Under the pieces are notes generated by a model, which made no database searches, was not told where the DNA came from, and saw only the letters and a list, made by a program, of their open reading frames with translations. A DNA stretch of 52,588 nt from an uncultured Lachnospiraceae bacterium. GTDB taxonomy: Bacteria > Bacillota > Clostridia > Lachnospirales > Lachnospiraceae. The position numbers and the translations under genes were made by a program. Shown here in pieces: positions 25,048 to 33,882 of this stretch; positions within the stretch are counted from its first letter, which is position 1, and the number at the start of each line of letters is the position of its first letter. Location of the stretch: the NCBI GenBank assembly GCA_910587895.1, contig CAJUOE010000183.1, positions 1-52,588 of the forward strand. The letters run 5' to 3'.

Positions 25048-25451
25048 GGGTATTGATTGATACAAATGTCCTCATATCTGCGGCGTTGAATGTAAATGGT
25101 GTACCTTATCAGGCTTATGTAAAAGCAGCCTCATATCCTAATCATGGGCTGATTTGCGAACAAAATGTGGATGAAATGAAACGGATATTTAATAAAAAAT
25201 TTCCAAAACGTTTGGCAGCATTGGATAAATTTCTATCAATTGCTCTGTTGACACTGGAATTGGTACCCATACCGACAGATGAAAATGTCTTGGAATCACA
25301 AATCAGGGATGTAAATGACCGCCCTATTTTAAGGGCAGCCATTGCAGCAAAAGTAGATGTCTTGCTTACTGGAGACAAAGATTTCTTGGAATCCGGTTTG
25401 GAAAATCCGGTGGTTATGACACCGGCAGATTTTTTAAACATGAATAAGTGA
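25044..25451 (+). CDS. PIN-domain toxin
   Basis: A 135-aa PIN nuclease of the 'putative toxin-antitoxin system toxin component, PIN family' type. The acidic site is complete by eye: Asp6 in VLIDTNVLISA, a conserved Glu in CEQNVDEMKRIF, Asp residues in RDVNDRPILRAA near 92-95, and the Asp pair in LLTGDKDFLES near 114-116. Such enzymes cut RNA when freed from the antitoxin. The start overlaps the antitoxin stop by four bases (ATGA), so production is coupled. Nothing suggests the gene is damaged. Confidence 0.85.
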   Translation: MRVLIDTNVLISAALNVNGVPYQAYVKAASYPNHGLICEQNVDEMKRIFNKKFPKRLAALDKFLSIALLTLELVPIPTDENVLESQIRDVNDRPILRAAIAAKVDVLLTGDKDFLESGLENPVVMTPADFLNMNK

Positions 25452-25534
25452 ATAAAAAAGATGACATATAAGTATTTTAATTGGGAAATCTGCAAAATAT
25501 ATGCGTATCTATCTGAAAAGAAAGGAGCCGGCCG

Positions 25535-27472
25535 GTGAAGGATGGTTTTATTAAAGTGGCGGCAGTAACCCCGAAGATTCGGGTTGCCGACCCGGAATAT
25601 AACAGAAAGAAAATCATGGAGAAAATTGAGGAGGCGGAGAAAGAAAGAGCCGTGGTCGTAGTATTTCCGGAACTCTGTATTACGGGCTATACGTGCGGGG
25701 ATCTTTTTTTTCAGGAGCCGTTGCTGGAGGAGGCGCAGGAGGCTTTGATTCAGCTTGCGAAAGATACGGCAGGGAAAAATATGCTGGTATTTGTGGGTCT
25801 TCCGGTTGCGTACCGTGGAAAACTTTACAACGTGGCAGCGGCCCTTTCCAACGGCGTAATCCTGGGCATGGTTCCCAAACAGTGCATTCCCGCTTATAAT
25901 GAATTTTATGAGGCGAGATATTTTGAGGAGGGAATGGAGGAACCGGTGGATGTGATTTTGAATGACAACATTCGCGTCCTTATGGGCGGGCATCTTTTGT
26001 TCTGTCCGGACAGTATGCCGGAATTAAAGATTGGTGCGGAAATCTGTGAGGACATCTGGTCGCCCCTGCCGCCCAGCATTTCACGTGCGCTTGCCGGGGC
26101 AAACCTGATTGTAAACCTGTCGGCAAGCAACGAGATAACCGGGAAGGACTGCTACCGGAAAAGTCTGGTGGAAGGGCAGTCTGCACGTTTGATCTGTGGT
26201 TATGTGTATGCGAGCGCAGGGGAAGGGGAGTCCACGCAGGACGTTGTGTATTCTGCGCACAATATGATTGCGGAAAATGGGATTATGCTGGCAGAGGCAG
26301 AGCGTTTCCAGAATCAGTCCATCTATGCCGAACTTGATATCCAGAGGCTGAACGGACAGCGCAGGCGCATGACGACTTTTGGGGGTGAGAAGGGCGATTA
26401 TCGGGAAATTATGTTCCATCTGAAAAAGGAAAAGACGGAACTTTCGCGTTTTGTAGATGCAATGCCTTTTGTGCCAAGAAAGGAAGAGGAGCGAAGGAAA
26501 CGCTGCGAAGAGATTTTATCCATTCAGTCCATGGGCCTGAAAAAGCGGCTGGAGCATACAAATTGTCAATGCGCGGTCGTTGGTATTTCTGGAGGTCTGG
26601 ATTCCACGCTTGCCCTGCTTGTGACGGTGCGGGCGTTTGACTTGCTGGGGCTTGACCGCAAGGGAATCTGTGCGGTTACCATGCCTGGATTTGGCACGAC
26701 AGACCGGACGTATGACAATGCAGTCCATTTAGTCCATTGTCTGGAGGCGGAGTTAAGTGAGGTAAATATCTCCGAGGCGGTACGGGTTCATTTCCGCGAT
26801 ATCGGGCAGGAGGAGAGCAATCATGATGTGACATATGAGAATGGACAGGCAAGGGAGCGGACGCAGATATTGATGGATATTGCCAACCAGAAGAATGGCA
26901 TGGTAATTGGCACGGGCGATATGTCCGAGCTTGCGCTTGGCTGGGCGACCTATAATGGAGACCATATGTCCATGTATGGGGTCAATGCGTCTGTGCCGAA
27001 GACGCTTGTCCGCCACCTGGTACGTTATTATGCAGACACCTGTGGAAATGATGAGCTGGCAGAGGTTCTTCTGGATATTCTGGATACCCCGGTAAGCCCG
27101 GAACTGTTACCGCCGGAAGATGGGAAAATTTCACAGAAGACGGAGGATCTGGTGGGGCCGTATGAGCTTCATGATTTCTTCCTGTATCATATGCTGCGTT
27201 CCGGATTCGGGCCGGAGAAGATTTTCCGGCTGGCCGTGTATGCATTCTGCGGAAAAGACGGCTCGGATAATACGAAATATACGCCTGAGACAATCCTCAA
27301 ATGGGAAAAAACATTTATCCAGCGCTTTTTCAGCCAGCAGTTTAAACGTTCCTGCCTGCCGGATGGGCCGAAAGTAGGAACTGTGGCGGTGTCCCCGCGT
27401 GGGGATTTGCGGATGCCGAGTGATGCCAGTGCGGATTTATGGCTGGCGCGTCTGGAAAAGTGCATGGGATAA
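25535..27472 (+). CDS. nadE: Glutamine-dependent NAD+ synthetase
   Basis: A 645-aa two-domain enzyme making NAD from deamido-NAD, ATP and glutamine. The N-terminal nitrilase-type glutaminase (residues 1 to about 270) has its Glu-Lys-Cys triad in VVFPELCITGYT, GMVPKQCIPAYN and GAEICEDIW. The C-terminal synthetase begins near residue 340 with the ATP pyrophosphatase loop GISGGLDSTLAL and continues with GTGDMSELALGWATYNGD. It starts at a GTG behind AAAGGAG. Carrying its own glutaminase removes the need for free ammonia. It pairs functionally with pncB in the same window. Confidence 0.95.
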   Translation: MKDGFIKVAAVTPKIRVADPEYNRKKIMEKIEEAEKERAVVVVFPELCITGYTCGDLFFQEPLLEEAQEALIQLAKDTAGKNMLVFVGLPVAYRGKLYNVAAALSNGVILGMVPKQCIPAYNEFYEARYFEEGMEEPVDVILNDNIRVLMGGHLLFCPDSMPELKIGAEICEDIWSPLPPSISRALAGANLIVNLSASNEITGKDCYRKSLVEGQSARLICGYVYASAGEGESTQDVVYSAHNMIAENGIMLAEAERFQNQSIYAELDIQRLNGQRRRMTTFGGEKGDYREIMFHLKKEKTELSRFVDAMPFVPRKEEERRKRCEEILSIQSMGLKKRLEHTNCQCAVVGISGGLDSTLALLVTVRAFDLLGLDRKGICAVTMPGFGTTDRTYDNAVHLVHCLEAELSEVNISEAVRVHFRDIGQEESNHDVTYENGQARERTQILMDIANQKNGMVIGTGDMSELALGWATYNGDHMSMYGVNASVPKTLVRHLVRYYADTCGNDELAEVLLDILDTPVSPELLPPEDGKISQKTEDLVGPYELHDFFLYHMLRSGFGPEKIFRLAVYAFCGKDGSDNTKYTPETILKWEKTFIQRFFSQQFKRSCLPDGPKVGTVAVSPRGDLRMPSDASADLWLARLEKCMG

Positions 27473-27581
27473 TGCGTCAGATTTTGTGATATAAGTAATG
27501 TGAGTCTTGTTTATAATTTTTTCACAGAATTTTTTCGGTTTTTTAATTGCAATTATCAGGAGAAAGATTAAAATTATATCT

Positions 27582-28418
27582 ATGTTTGGATATATTATTG
27601 TGAATAAACCGGAAATGAAATTTAAGAATTTTGATTTGTATCAATCCTATTACTGTGGGCTTTGTAAGACGCTTAAAGATAGATATGGCAGAACGGGACA
27701 GATGACATTGAGCTATGACATGACGTTTGTTATCCTGCTGCTCACCAGCCTTTATGAGCCTGAGACGGCGCTGGACGAAAGAAGATGCGCAGTGCATCCG
27801 TTTGAGCCACATCCTGTAAGGGCCAACCTGTTCTCGCAGTATGCGGCGGATATGAATATTCTGTTGTCCTACTATAAATGTCTGGATGACTGGGAGGACG
27901 AGAGGAAGGTTACGAAGAAAGCCATGGCGCAGTCTTTGCATGGGAAGTTTCGGAAGGTGGCGCAGGCGTATCCCGGGAAGGAACGCCTGATTCGGGAGAT
28001 GATGGAGCAGATTCGCCGTTGTGAGAAGGAAAAGAGCCGGGATGTGGATGAGGCGTCCGGGTATTTCGGTGAGATAATGGCGGAGGTTCTGGTATACCGT
28101 AAGGATGAATGGGAGAATGATTTGCACAGGATGGGTTTTTTCCTTGGCAAATTTATTTATCTGATGGATGCCTGGGAAGATGTAGAGAAAGACGCAAAGA
28201 CAGGAAATTATAATGTGTTTGCGCATGAATATAAAGAGAAAGATTTTGAGAAACACACAGAGAAGATTCTCAGTATGATGATGGCAGAGTGTTCACGTGC
28301 ATTTGAACGGCTGCCGATTGTGGAGAACACAGAAATTCTGCGCAATATCCTGTACTCTGGCGTGTGGTGCAGATATGAGCTTGTAAAGCGCAGACGGGAA
28401 GGAAACCAGCATGAATGA
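27582..28418 (+). CDS. DUF5685 family protein
   Basis: A 278-aa protein of unknown function. The start at 27582 (MFGYIIVNKPEMKFKNF) matches how the family normally begins; a longer reading from 27507 would add a hydrophobic stretch with no ribosome site. Nearest AGGAGA is about 18 bases upstream, which is long. The conserved YYCGLCKTL motif lies near residue 25, and further Cys and Tyr residues include RRCAVHPFEPHP. The protein is mostly helical and carries an acidic DxxED-like segment (LMDAWEDVEKDAKTGNYN) that recalls metal- or diphosphate-binding helices of isoprenoid enzymes, but that is only a resemblance. It overlaps the J-domain gene by eight bases. Confidence 0.7.
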   Translation: MFGYIIVNKPEMKFKNFDLYQSYYCGLCKTLKDRYGRTGQMTLSYDMTFVILLLTSLYEPETALDERRCAVHPFEPHPVRANLFSQYAADMNILLSYYKCLDDWEDERKVTKKAMAQSLHGKFRKVAQAYPGKERLIREMMEQIRRCEKEKSRDVDEASGYFGEIMAEVLVYRKDEWENDLHRMGFFLGKFIYLMDAWEDVEKDAKTGNYNVFAHEYKEKDFEKHTEKILSMMMAECSRAFERLPIVENTEILRNILYSGVWCRYELVKRRREGNQHE

Positions 28419-29133
28419 TCCTTATGCGGCGCTTGGATTGACGAGAGGCGCCACGGATGAAGAAATCAAAAAAGCATATCGCTCCCTGAGTCGGAAATAC
28501 CATCCGGACGCCAATGTCAATAACCCCAACAAGGAGCAGGCGGAGGAGAAGTTTAAGGAGATCCAGCAGGCGTACCAGCAGATTATGTATGAGAAGGAAC
28601 ACGGAACATCTGCTGGCAATGGGAGTTATGGAAACGGTCAGCCGGGCGGCGGTACATACTGGGATTTTGGGGATTTTTTCGGCGGGTTTGGGTATGAACA
28701 GCCGAGGCAAAACAGGGCGCAGGATTCCGAGAGTACGCACCGGCAGGCGGCGGAGAATTATATTCGAAACGGGTATTACCGTGAGGCGTTGAATGTATTA
28801 AACAGTATGAAGAACCGGGATGCGCACTGGTATTATCTGAATGCGATTGCCAATTCCGGCATGGGGAATAACGTGGCGGCGATGGAGTCCGCGCAGCGTG
28901 CAATGTCCATGGAGCCGGGAAATCAGCAGTATCAGCAGTTATATGCCAGACTCCAGAATGGCGGGAGCTGGTATTATGGCCAGCGGCAGAGCTATGGGAG
29001 TCCGGCCGGGGGCAGTGGAAGTTTCTGCCTGAAATTATGTCTGGCGAATATGTTGCTGAATCTTTGCTGTGGGGGCAGCGGGCTTTGCTGTGGAGGCAAT
29101 GGCCTTTATTGCGGCAGGGGACCATACATGTAA
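28411..29133 (+). CDS. J-domain co-chaperone with Cys/Gly-rich tail
   Basis: A 240-aa DnaJ-like protein. The J domain fills residues 3-70 with the HPD tripeptide in KYHPDANV, which stimulates Hsp70 ATPase. A Gly-rich linker (GNGSYGNGQPGGGTYWDFGDFF) follows, then helical repeats at about residues 105-175 that resemble TPR-like pairs (YYREALNVLNSM, ALNAIANSGMGN-type). The C-terminal end is unusual, with hydrophobic CLKLCLANMLLNLCCGG and repeated GLCCGG units. The zinc-finger domain of type I DnaJ is missing. It is translationally coupled to DUF5685, implying that they work together, possibly recruiting DnaK to a membrane or metal site. Confidence 0.8.
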   Translation: MNDPYAALGLTRGATDEEIKKAYRSLSRKYHPDANVNNPNKEQAEEKFKEIQQAYQQIMYEKEHGTSAGNGSYGNGQPGGGTYWDFGDFFGGFGYEQPRQNRAQDSESTHRQAAENYIRNGYYREALNVLNSMKNRDAHWYYLNAIANSGMGNNVAAMESAQRAMSMEPGNQQYQQLYARLQNGGSWYYGQRQSYGSPAGGSGSFCLKLCLANMLLNLCCGGSGLCCGGNGLYCGRGPYM

Positions 29134-29156
29134 TAAAGATGGAGTGGGTGAACAGA

Positions 29157-29669
29157 ATGGATTATATGGTGTTGTATTCCAGTAAAACCGGAAATACCAA
29201 GAAGATAGCTACTGAGATTTTCAGTGCGCTGCCGGGGATGTCCAAGGATATGCAGAGCATAGAGGAATATAAGGGGAAAGATGCAGATATTTATTTTATT
29301 GGTTTCTGGGTCAACCGGGGAACCTGTGAAATGTCAATCATAGACGCAATGTCTGAGCTGCACGGTAAGAAGATTGCCCTGTTCGGCACCTGCGGCATGG
29401 GGAACAGCGCAGAATATTACCGGAGCATTGAGCAGAAGGTGAATGTGTGGATTCCGGATGACTGTGAATACCTTGGCATTTTTTTATGCCAGGGCAAGAT
29501 GCCAATGCAGGTGCGGGAGAGCTATGAGATTCCCATGGAAGACCCGAGACAGGAGGCATGTCGCAAGCGGATGCTGCACAATTTTGATGAGGCGCTGTTT
29601 CATCCCAATGAAGAGGATTTGGCGGATGCGCGGGAGTTCGTGGGGAGAATGCTGGAGAAAGAAAATTAA
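29157..29669 (+). CDS. Flavodoxin-like protein
   Basis: A 170-aa flavodoxin-fold protein. The FMN phosphate loop is YSSKTGNTKKIA at residues 7-18, with FGTCGMG near 80 for the second FMN loop. The start at 29157 (MDYMVLYSS) puts the first strand at the N terminus, with GGAG 12 bases upstream; an ATG at 29139 is possible. The whole resembles what I recall as the BilS-type flavodoxins that support bilirubin reductase in gut Firmicutes, but no bilR is in the window, so the partner is unknown. It ends in a terminator, 24 bases after the J-domain gene. Confidence 0.75.
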   Translation: MDYMVLYSSKTGNTKKIATEIFSALPGMSKDMQSIEEYKGKDADIYFIGFWVNRGTCEMSIIDAMSELHGKKIALFGTCGMGNSAEYYRSIEQKVNVWIPDDCEYLGIFLCQGKMPMQVRESYEIPMEDPRQEACRKRMLHNFDEALFHPNEEDLADAREFVGRMLEKEN

Positions 29670-29692
29670 GAAGTGGATGAAAATGGCAAGAT

Positions 29693-29735
29693 GGGCAATT
29701 CCCTTCAGGTTGAAGTGGAATTGTCCATTTTATTT
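29693..29735 (+). terminator. Terminator after the flavodoxin gene
   Basis: GGGCAATTCC-CTTCA (29693-29707) pairs with TGAAG-T-GGAATTGTCC (29711-29726) with one bulge and one wobble, followed by ATTTTATTTTC. It separates the flavodoxin operon from the PadR cluster. Confidence 0.65.
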
Positions 29736-29747
29736 TCAAAATACCTG

Positions 29748-29776
29748 TTGACAAACAATATTATATGATATATAGT
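29748..29776 (+). promoter_or_regulatory. Sigma-A promoter of the PadR cluster
   Basis: TTGACA at 29748-29753 and TATAGT at 29771-29776 are 17 bp apart. A 10-bp inverted repeat, AATATTATAT (29757-29766) and ATATAATATT (29804-29813), surrounds the minus-10 and transcription start and could be the PadR operator. Confidence 0.75.
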
Positions 29777-29832
29777 ATTAAACATAAAATAGTAATATAA
29801 AGAATATAATATTATGCTAAGGGAGTGGTGGA

Positions 29833-30156
29833 ATGGTATTTAACACAGGTGCGGCTCTTTTGGACGCGATTGTTCTCGCAGTCGTGAGCAAAGAGAAAGA
29901 GGGCACATATGGTTACAAGATTACCCAGGACGTCCGGCAGGCGATTGAAGTGTCAGAATCCACACTGTATCCGGTGCTTAGAAGGCTGCAGAAGGATGGA
30001 TGCCTGGAAGTCTATGATATGGAGTGCGGAGGTAGGAACCGCAGGTATTATAAGATTACGGACAGGGGCAATGCACAATTGAACCTGTATCAGACGGAAT
30101 GGGAAACTTATTCTTCTAAAATTACAATGTTATTTTCGGGAGGAGAGCTGGCATGA
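29833..30156 (+). CDS. PadR family transcriptional regulator
   Basis: A 107-aa winged-helix repressor. The family signature is plain: LDAIVLAVVSKEKEGTYGYKI near residues 10-30, the recognition helix ESTLYPVLRRLQKDGCLE near 45-62, and GGRNRRYYKITDRGNAQL as the wing. PadR proteins of this size are dimeric repressors of membrane-stress or efflux genes, released by a ligand. GGGAG lies upstream, and ATGA couples it to the HAAS gene. It most likely controls its own strong promoter and the six genes behind it. Confidence 0.9.
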   Translation: MVFNTGAALLDAIVLAVVSKEKEGTYGYKITQDVRQAIEVSESTLYPVLRRLQKDGCLEVYDMECGGRNRRYYKITDRGNAQLNLYQTEWETYSSKITMLFSGGELA

Positions 30157-30947
30157 GAAGAGAGGAATTTATGTGGCAGTTGGAAACGCTGCTGGCAGAC
30201 ATATCAGAGGAAGAGAAACAGGAAGCGTTATCTTACTATCGAAGTTATTTTGAGGACGCAGGGGAAGAAAATGAGGAGCGGATACTGCGAGAGCTGGAAT
30301 CTCCGGAGAAAGTAGCGGCCACGATCAAGGCGGATCTGAGAATGGAGCAGGGAACTGAGGCAGGCGCCTACACGGAACACGGTTTTGAAGACGGACGCTT
30401 TCAGGACAGAAAACAGGAACTGAGCCAGAGGACGGTGGATGCAGGGAGTTACCAGCAGGAAACGAGCGAGGGCTACCAACAGGGAACCGGAGGTTATCAG
30501 CAGGGAACTGGAGGTGGCTACCAGCAAGGAACCGGAGGTTATCAGCAGGGAACGGCAGGGAATTACGGAGAAGGCAGGAGCCGTGAGGAAGACCGTGTGG
30601 TAAAGATTGTAGTGATTGCAATTGCTGCCGTATTGACGAGCCCGATCTGGGGCGGCATTTTGCTTGGCATATTAGGTACGATATTTGGCCTTGCAGTCGC
30701 ATTTGTAATGACGGCCTTTTCGCTTTATGTCTGTGGCGGTGTGTTGTTCGGCGTAGGAATCGGGCAGCTTGCAGTCGGAAGCATAGCGGTCGGGTTTGGG
30801 CTGCTTGGGGCATCCATGTTTGTATTGGGTCTTGCCATCCTGCTTACGATATTATGTGTATGGATTTGCGGGAAAGGCGTTCCATGGCTGTGTGGCCTGA
30901 TAGGTAAATTGTGGCGGAAAGTATTTCCAGGAAAGGAGCAGGCGTAA
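30153..30947 (+). CDS. HAAS/DUF1700 membrane protein
   Basis: A 264-aa protein, the usual partner of PadR regulators. The N-terminal HAAS signalling helices are at residues 1-65 (MRREEFMWQLETLLADIS, SYYRSYFEDAGEE, ELESPEKVAATIKADL). A Gln/Gly linker follows at about 95-140 with YQQGT repeats. Several membrane helices come after residue 150 (VVIAIAAVLTSPIWGGILLG and more). HAAS proteins are thought to carry membrane information to PadR, but the mechanism is poorly known. It overlaps PadR by four bases and its TAA stop overlaps the next ATG (TAATG). Confidence 0.8.
   Translation: MRREEFMWQLETLLADISEEEKQEALSYYRSYFEDAGEENEERILRELESPEKVAATIKADLRMEQGTEAGAYTEHGFEDGRFQDRKQELSQRTVDAGSYQQETSEGYQQGTGGYQQGTGGGYQQGTGGYQQGTAGNYGEGRSREEDRVVKIVVIAIAAVLTSPIWGGILLGILGTIFGLAVAFVMTAFSLYVCGGVLFGVGIGQLAVGSIAVGFGLLGASMFVLGLAILLTILCVWICGKGVPWLCGLIGKLWRKVFPGKEQA
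30471..30556 (+). repeat. In-frame YQQGT repeat stretch
   Basis: Four near-identical units of about 21-24 bp encode YQQGTGG in the linker of the HAAS protein. They are direct coding repeats prone to slippage, so length may differ between strains. Confidence 0.85.
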
Positions 30948-31924
30948 TGAAGAATTTTACAAAAATTGCATTGATTGTGGTATTGGTTCTGGTGGTGCTG
31001 GGCAGCATCCTGTGTACGGTCAGCCTGTGCCTTGGGTTCAATTATGATAGTTTCCGGGAGGATGTAGAGGATGGAAAGTTTGCTTTTGGTCCAATACAAA
31101 AGGTAGGGAATCTGCTCTGGGACGGCGGCGTAAAATGGAAATACGACGGCGAAGACTGGAACAGCGCAGACACGGATGAATATTCCTTTCCCTGTATGGG
31201 AGATGCGGGGGACGTCAGGGTGGACAGTCTTAATTTGGATGTATATTATGGCTCCGTGTATATTGTGGAGAATGAGAAGAACCCGGATGAAATTCGTGTG
31301 AAAATTGAATATCGCAGGAAAAACCACCGGCGTGTGGTGGAAGCTTATAAGGAAGGTATGGATTTGCATATTCGTGAGACCGGCAGCAAACACAGCAGGA
31401 ACAACGACAGTACCAGAATTACCATTGCAATTCCGGGAGAAATGAAAGAAGAACCACATATCATGAGGGAAATTCTGCTCAGACAGGACGCAGGAGAAAT
31501 TTCTGTTGATATGCCGTTGACAGCAGAGAAAATAAATATTACAGTAAACGCAGGGGAATGTGAGGTTGAATCAAAATTAACGGCGTTAGAGACATTGAAA
31601 GCGGACGTAGGCGCAGGAGAGATTGACTTTAGGGAAATTGAGGCGCGGGAGCTGTTTCTTGATGCCGGAGTCGGCCAGCTTGACGTTGATAGAATGGCCG
31701 CAGACGATATTAAAATTGATTGCGGCATTGGTTCCATAGACGCCATGGTATATGGCAGGGAAAGCGATTACAACTATGACATTACGAGCAATATTGGAGA
31801 AGTCACAATTGGCGATGAGAGTTACGCCGGACTTGGAAATTCCACGAATATAGATAACGGTGCGGATAAGAAGATGCAGATTGACTGCGGCATCGGCAGC
31901 GTGGAGATTTCTTTTGACAGATAG
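30947..31924 (+). CDS. DUF4097 beta-helix (toastrack-type) protein
   Basis: A 325-aa exported or membrane-anchored protein. The ATG at 30947 follows AAAGGAGC and opens an N-terminal membrane helix (residues 5-25). The rest is a repetitive beta structure with the DUF4097 hallmark of turn-and-strand units: SLNLDVYYGSVYIVE, NITVNAGECEVES, LKADVGAGEIDFREIEAREL, IDCGIGSIDAMV and a final IDCGIGSVEISFD. Such proteins accompany PadR/HAAS genes and are proposed to sense or scaffold envelope changes. It sits just before the two-component genes, giving a chain from envelope sensor to ABC transporter. Confidence 0.8.
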   Translation: MKNFTKIALIVVLVLVVLGSILCTVSLCLGFNYDSFREDVEDGKFAFGPIQKVGNLLWDGGVKWKYDGEDWNSADTDEYSFPCMGDAGDVRVDSLNLDVYYGSVYIVENEKNPDEIRVKIEYRRKNHRRVVEAYKEGMDLHIRETGSKHSRNNDSTRITIAIPGEMKEEPHIMREILLRQDAGEISVDMPLTAEKINITVNAGECEVESKLTALETLKADVGAGEIDFREIEARELFLDAGVGQLDVDRMAADDIKIDCGIGSIDAMVYGRESDYNYDITSNIGEVTIGDESYAGLGNSTNIDNGADKKMQIDCGIGSVEISFDR

Positions 31925-31942
31925 AGAACATGGAGGAAACAA

Positions 31943-32623
31943 ATGCATTATCAATGCCTGATAATTGATGATGAGAAATTGCTTGCAGACAGCACAGCGG
32001 AATATTTTAACCTGTTCGGCGTGAAAACGGCGGTTGTGTATACCGCCGCAGAATGCCGGGCATTCTTTGAGGAGCATACGGCGGAATTATTACTGCTCGA
32101 TATCAATCTCGGGGACAGCAGTGGATTTGAACTGTGCAGGGAACTCCGTGAAAAGACGGAGATTCCGATTCTGTTCATTTCTGCGCGCTCAAGCGATGAC
32201 GATAAGATTATCGCCCTCAATATCGGAGGGGATGATTATGTGCAGAAACCGTATTCCTTAAGCGTCCTTCTGGCAAAGGTTAAGGTAGTGCTGAAACGTT
32301 ATGGGCAGAGCGTGAATCCATCGTATACAGATGGGAGACTTACGGTGGATTCCCACGCAAGGGAAGTGTCGGTGGACGGAAAACCCGTCAAACTGACTTC
32401 TTTGGAATTTAAACTGCTCGCCTATCTGATACAGAACAAAAACCGTACCGTATCCAAACAGGAATTGTTTGAAAAGATATGGGAGGATAAATTTACGGGA
32501 GACGGAACCTTGAACGTACATATCCGCAAAATACGTGAAGCGATTGAGCGAGAGCCGGGGAACCCGGAGTATATCATTACGGTCTGGGGAGACGGTTATA
32601 AGTTTGTCGGAGGCGCGTCATGA
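31943..32623 (+). CDS. OmpR-family response regulator
   Basis: A 226-aa regulator. The receiver domain spans residues 1-115 with the phosphoacceptor Asp53 in LLLLDINLGD, an acidic pair at DDEK and Lys near 102 (YVQKPYSL). The winged-helix effector follows (LTSLEFKLLAYLIQNKNRT, then GDGTLNVHIRKIREAIE and YIITVWGDGYKFVG). GGAGGAAAC precedes the ATG. Its last four bases overlap the kinase start (ATGA). The four TTTAAGG boxes before the downstream ABC genes are the likely binding site. Confidence 0.95.
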   Translation: MHYQCLIIDDEKLLADSTAEYFNLFGVKTAVVYTAAECRAFFEEHTAELLLLDINLGDSSGFELCRELREKTEIPILFISARSSDDDKIIALNIGGDDYVQKPYSLSVLLAKVKVVLKRYGQSVNPSYTDGRLTVDSHAREVSVDGKPVKLTSLEFKLLAYLIQNKNRTVSKQELFEKIWEDKFTGDGTLNVHIRKIREAIEREPGNPEYIITVWGDGYKFVGGAS

Positions 32624-33882
32624 GAAAGAATACATTTCGGATTGCGTTGTTTCTTATACTTGCTGCAGAAATTGCCGCGCTCATTGTCTATGCGAACCAG
32701 GAGCCGGACAGCACACAGGATAACGTTCTGGTGAATGAGGCGGTGCAGTCTGTGTGTAATGATTGGGAAGACATGGAAAGTCACAGGAATCAGACAGGGT
32801 TGGATTATGTTTTGCTGGATCATGACGGAACGGTTGTTTTCCGAACTGGAAGAGGTCTGAGCGAGAGTATTCATGCGGCAATTGCCCACAGAGATACAAT
32901 TCTGGATATTGAAATGGATGGAAAGATTGCAGGCAAAATGATTATATACAACGACAGCCTCGCAGGAGTGCAGGCTCAGAGGAAGAGGACAATACTTTTG
33001 CTGGCGGCGGCTGTATTTTTACAATGCTGTATCTGTCTTGGATATGGCATTTATCTGGATTATGCCATAATCAGACCATTTCAGAAACTAAAAGGTTTTG
33101 CCATGCGCATTGCAGGCGGGAATCTCGATATTCCGCTTGCAATGGACAGGCAGAATCTTTTTGGTGCGTTTACCGAGAGTTTTGACATTATGCGCTGTGA
33201 ACTTCAAAAGGCGCGGATTGCCGAGGCGCAGGCGAATGCCAGTAAAAAGGAGCTGGTTGCCAGGCTTTCCCATGATATCAAGACGCCGGTTGCCAGTATT
33301 AAGGCGGCCTCGGAGCTGGGGGCTGCGTGTACGGACGATGAGAAAACTAGGAACAATTATATACAGATTGGCAACAAGGCAGACCAGATTAATATCCTGG
33401 TCACAGATTTATTTACATCTGCGTTAGAAGAATTACAGGAGCTTTCGGTCGTTCCTGATGACATGGAAAGCATGGAGCTGGGTGTGCTGCTGGAAAATGC
33501 CGATTATCTGCATTATGCAGTGATTCCGGATATTCCGGATTGTCTCTTATATGCAGACAGGCTGCGCCTGCAGCAGGTTTTTGACAATATCTTTGCGAAT
33601 TCTTACAAATATGCCAATACGAAAATAGACATTGCGGTGTTTCAGGAGGAAAAGGCTCTCAGTGTCGTTATTGAGGATTATGGCGGCGGTGTTGGCAGCC
33701 AGGAGCTGCCGTTTATAAAAGAAAAATTTAAACGCGCGGATAATGCAAAGAAGATAGAAGGCGCGGGTCTGGGATTATATATTTCGGACTGTTTTATGAA
33801 GGAAATGAACGGGGAGCTGGAACTTGAGAACGGATCAAACGGGTTGAAGGCGGTGGTGAGAATATCGTTAAGCGGGAGCTGA
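32620..33882 (+). CDS. Sensor histidine kinase
   Basis: A 420-aa membrane kinase. A first helix lies at residues 6-22 and a second at about 123-147, enclosing an outside sensor loop of about 100 residues. A HAMP segment follows (IIRPFQKLKGFAMRIAGGNL), then the H box RLSHDIKTPVASIK with His218. The ATPase domain shows an N box (FDNIFANSYKYANT), G1 (EDYGGGVG) and G2 (GAGLGLYIS). It should phosphorylate the response regulator encoded just before it. The sensor loop has no recognised domain. Location next to a permease of the FtsX type suggests sensing of an antimicrobial or membrane disturbance. Confidence 0.95.
   Translation: MRKNTFRIALFLILAAEIAALIVYANQEPDSTQDNVLVNEAVQSVCNDWEDMESHRNQTGLDYVLLDHDGTVVFRTGRGLSESIHAAIAHRDTILDIEMDGKIAGKMIIYNDSLAGVQAQRKRTILLLAAAVFLQCCICLGYGIYLDYAIIRPFQKLKGFAMRIAGGNLDIPLAMDRQNLFGAFTESFDIMRCELQKARIAEAQANASKKELVARLSHDIKTPVASIKAASELGAACTDDEKTRNNYIQIGNKADQINILVTDLFTSALEELQELSVVPDDMESMELGVLLENADYLHYAVIPDIPDCLLYADRLRLQQVFDNIFANSYKYANTKIDIAVFQEEKALSVVIEDYGGGVGSQELPFIKEKFKRADNAKKIEGAGLGLYISDCFMKEMNGELELENGSNGLKAVVRISLSGS

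Noticed and set aside
28583..29125. Minus-strand 180-codon frame opposite the J-domain gene
   Set aside because: His/Ser/Pro-rich shadow without ribosome site; the plus-strand J domain is certain.
29157..29669. Naming the flavodoxin bilS
   Set aside because: The resemblance is only from memory, and no bilirubin reductase gene is present to support it.
30325..30813. Minus-strand 162-codon frame opposite the HAAS gene
   Set aside because: It mirrors the Gln/Gly repeat region, has no start signal, and lies opposite a well-supported gene.
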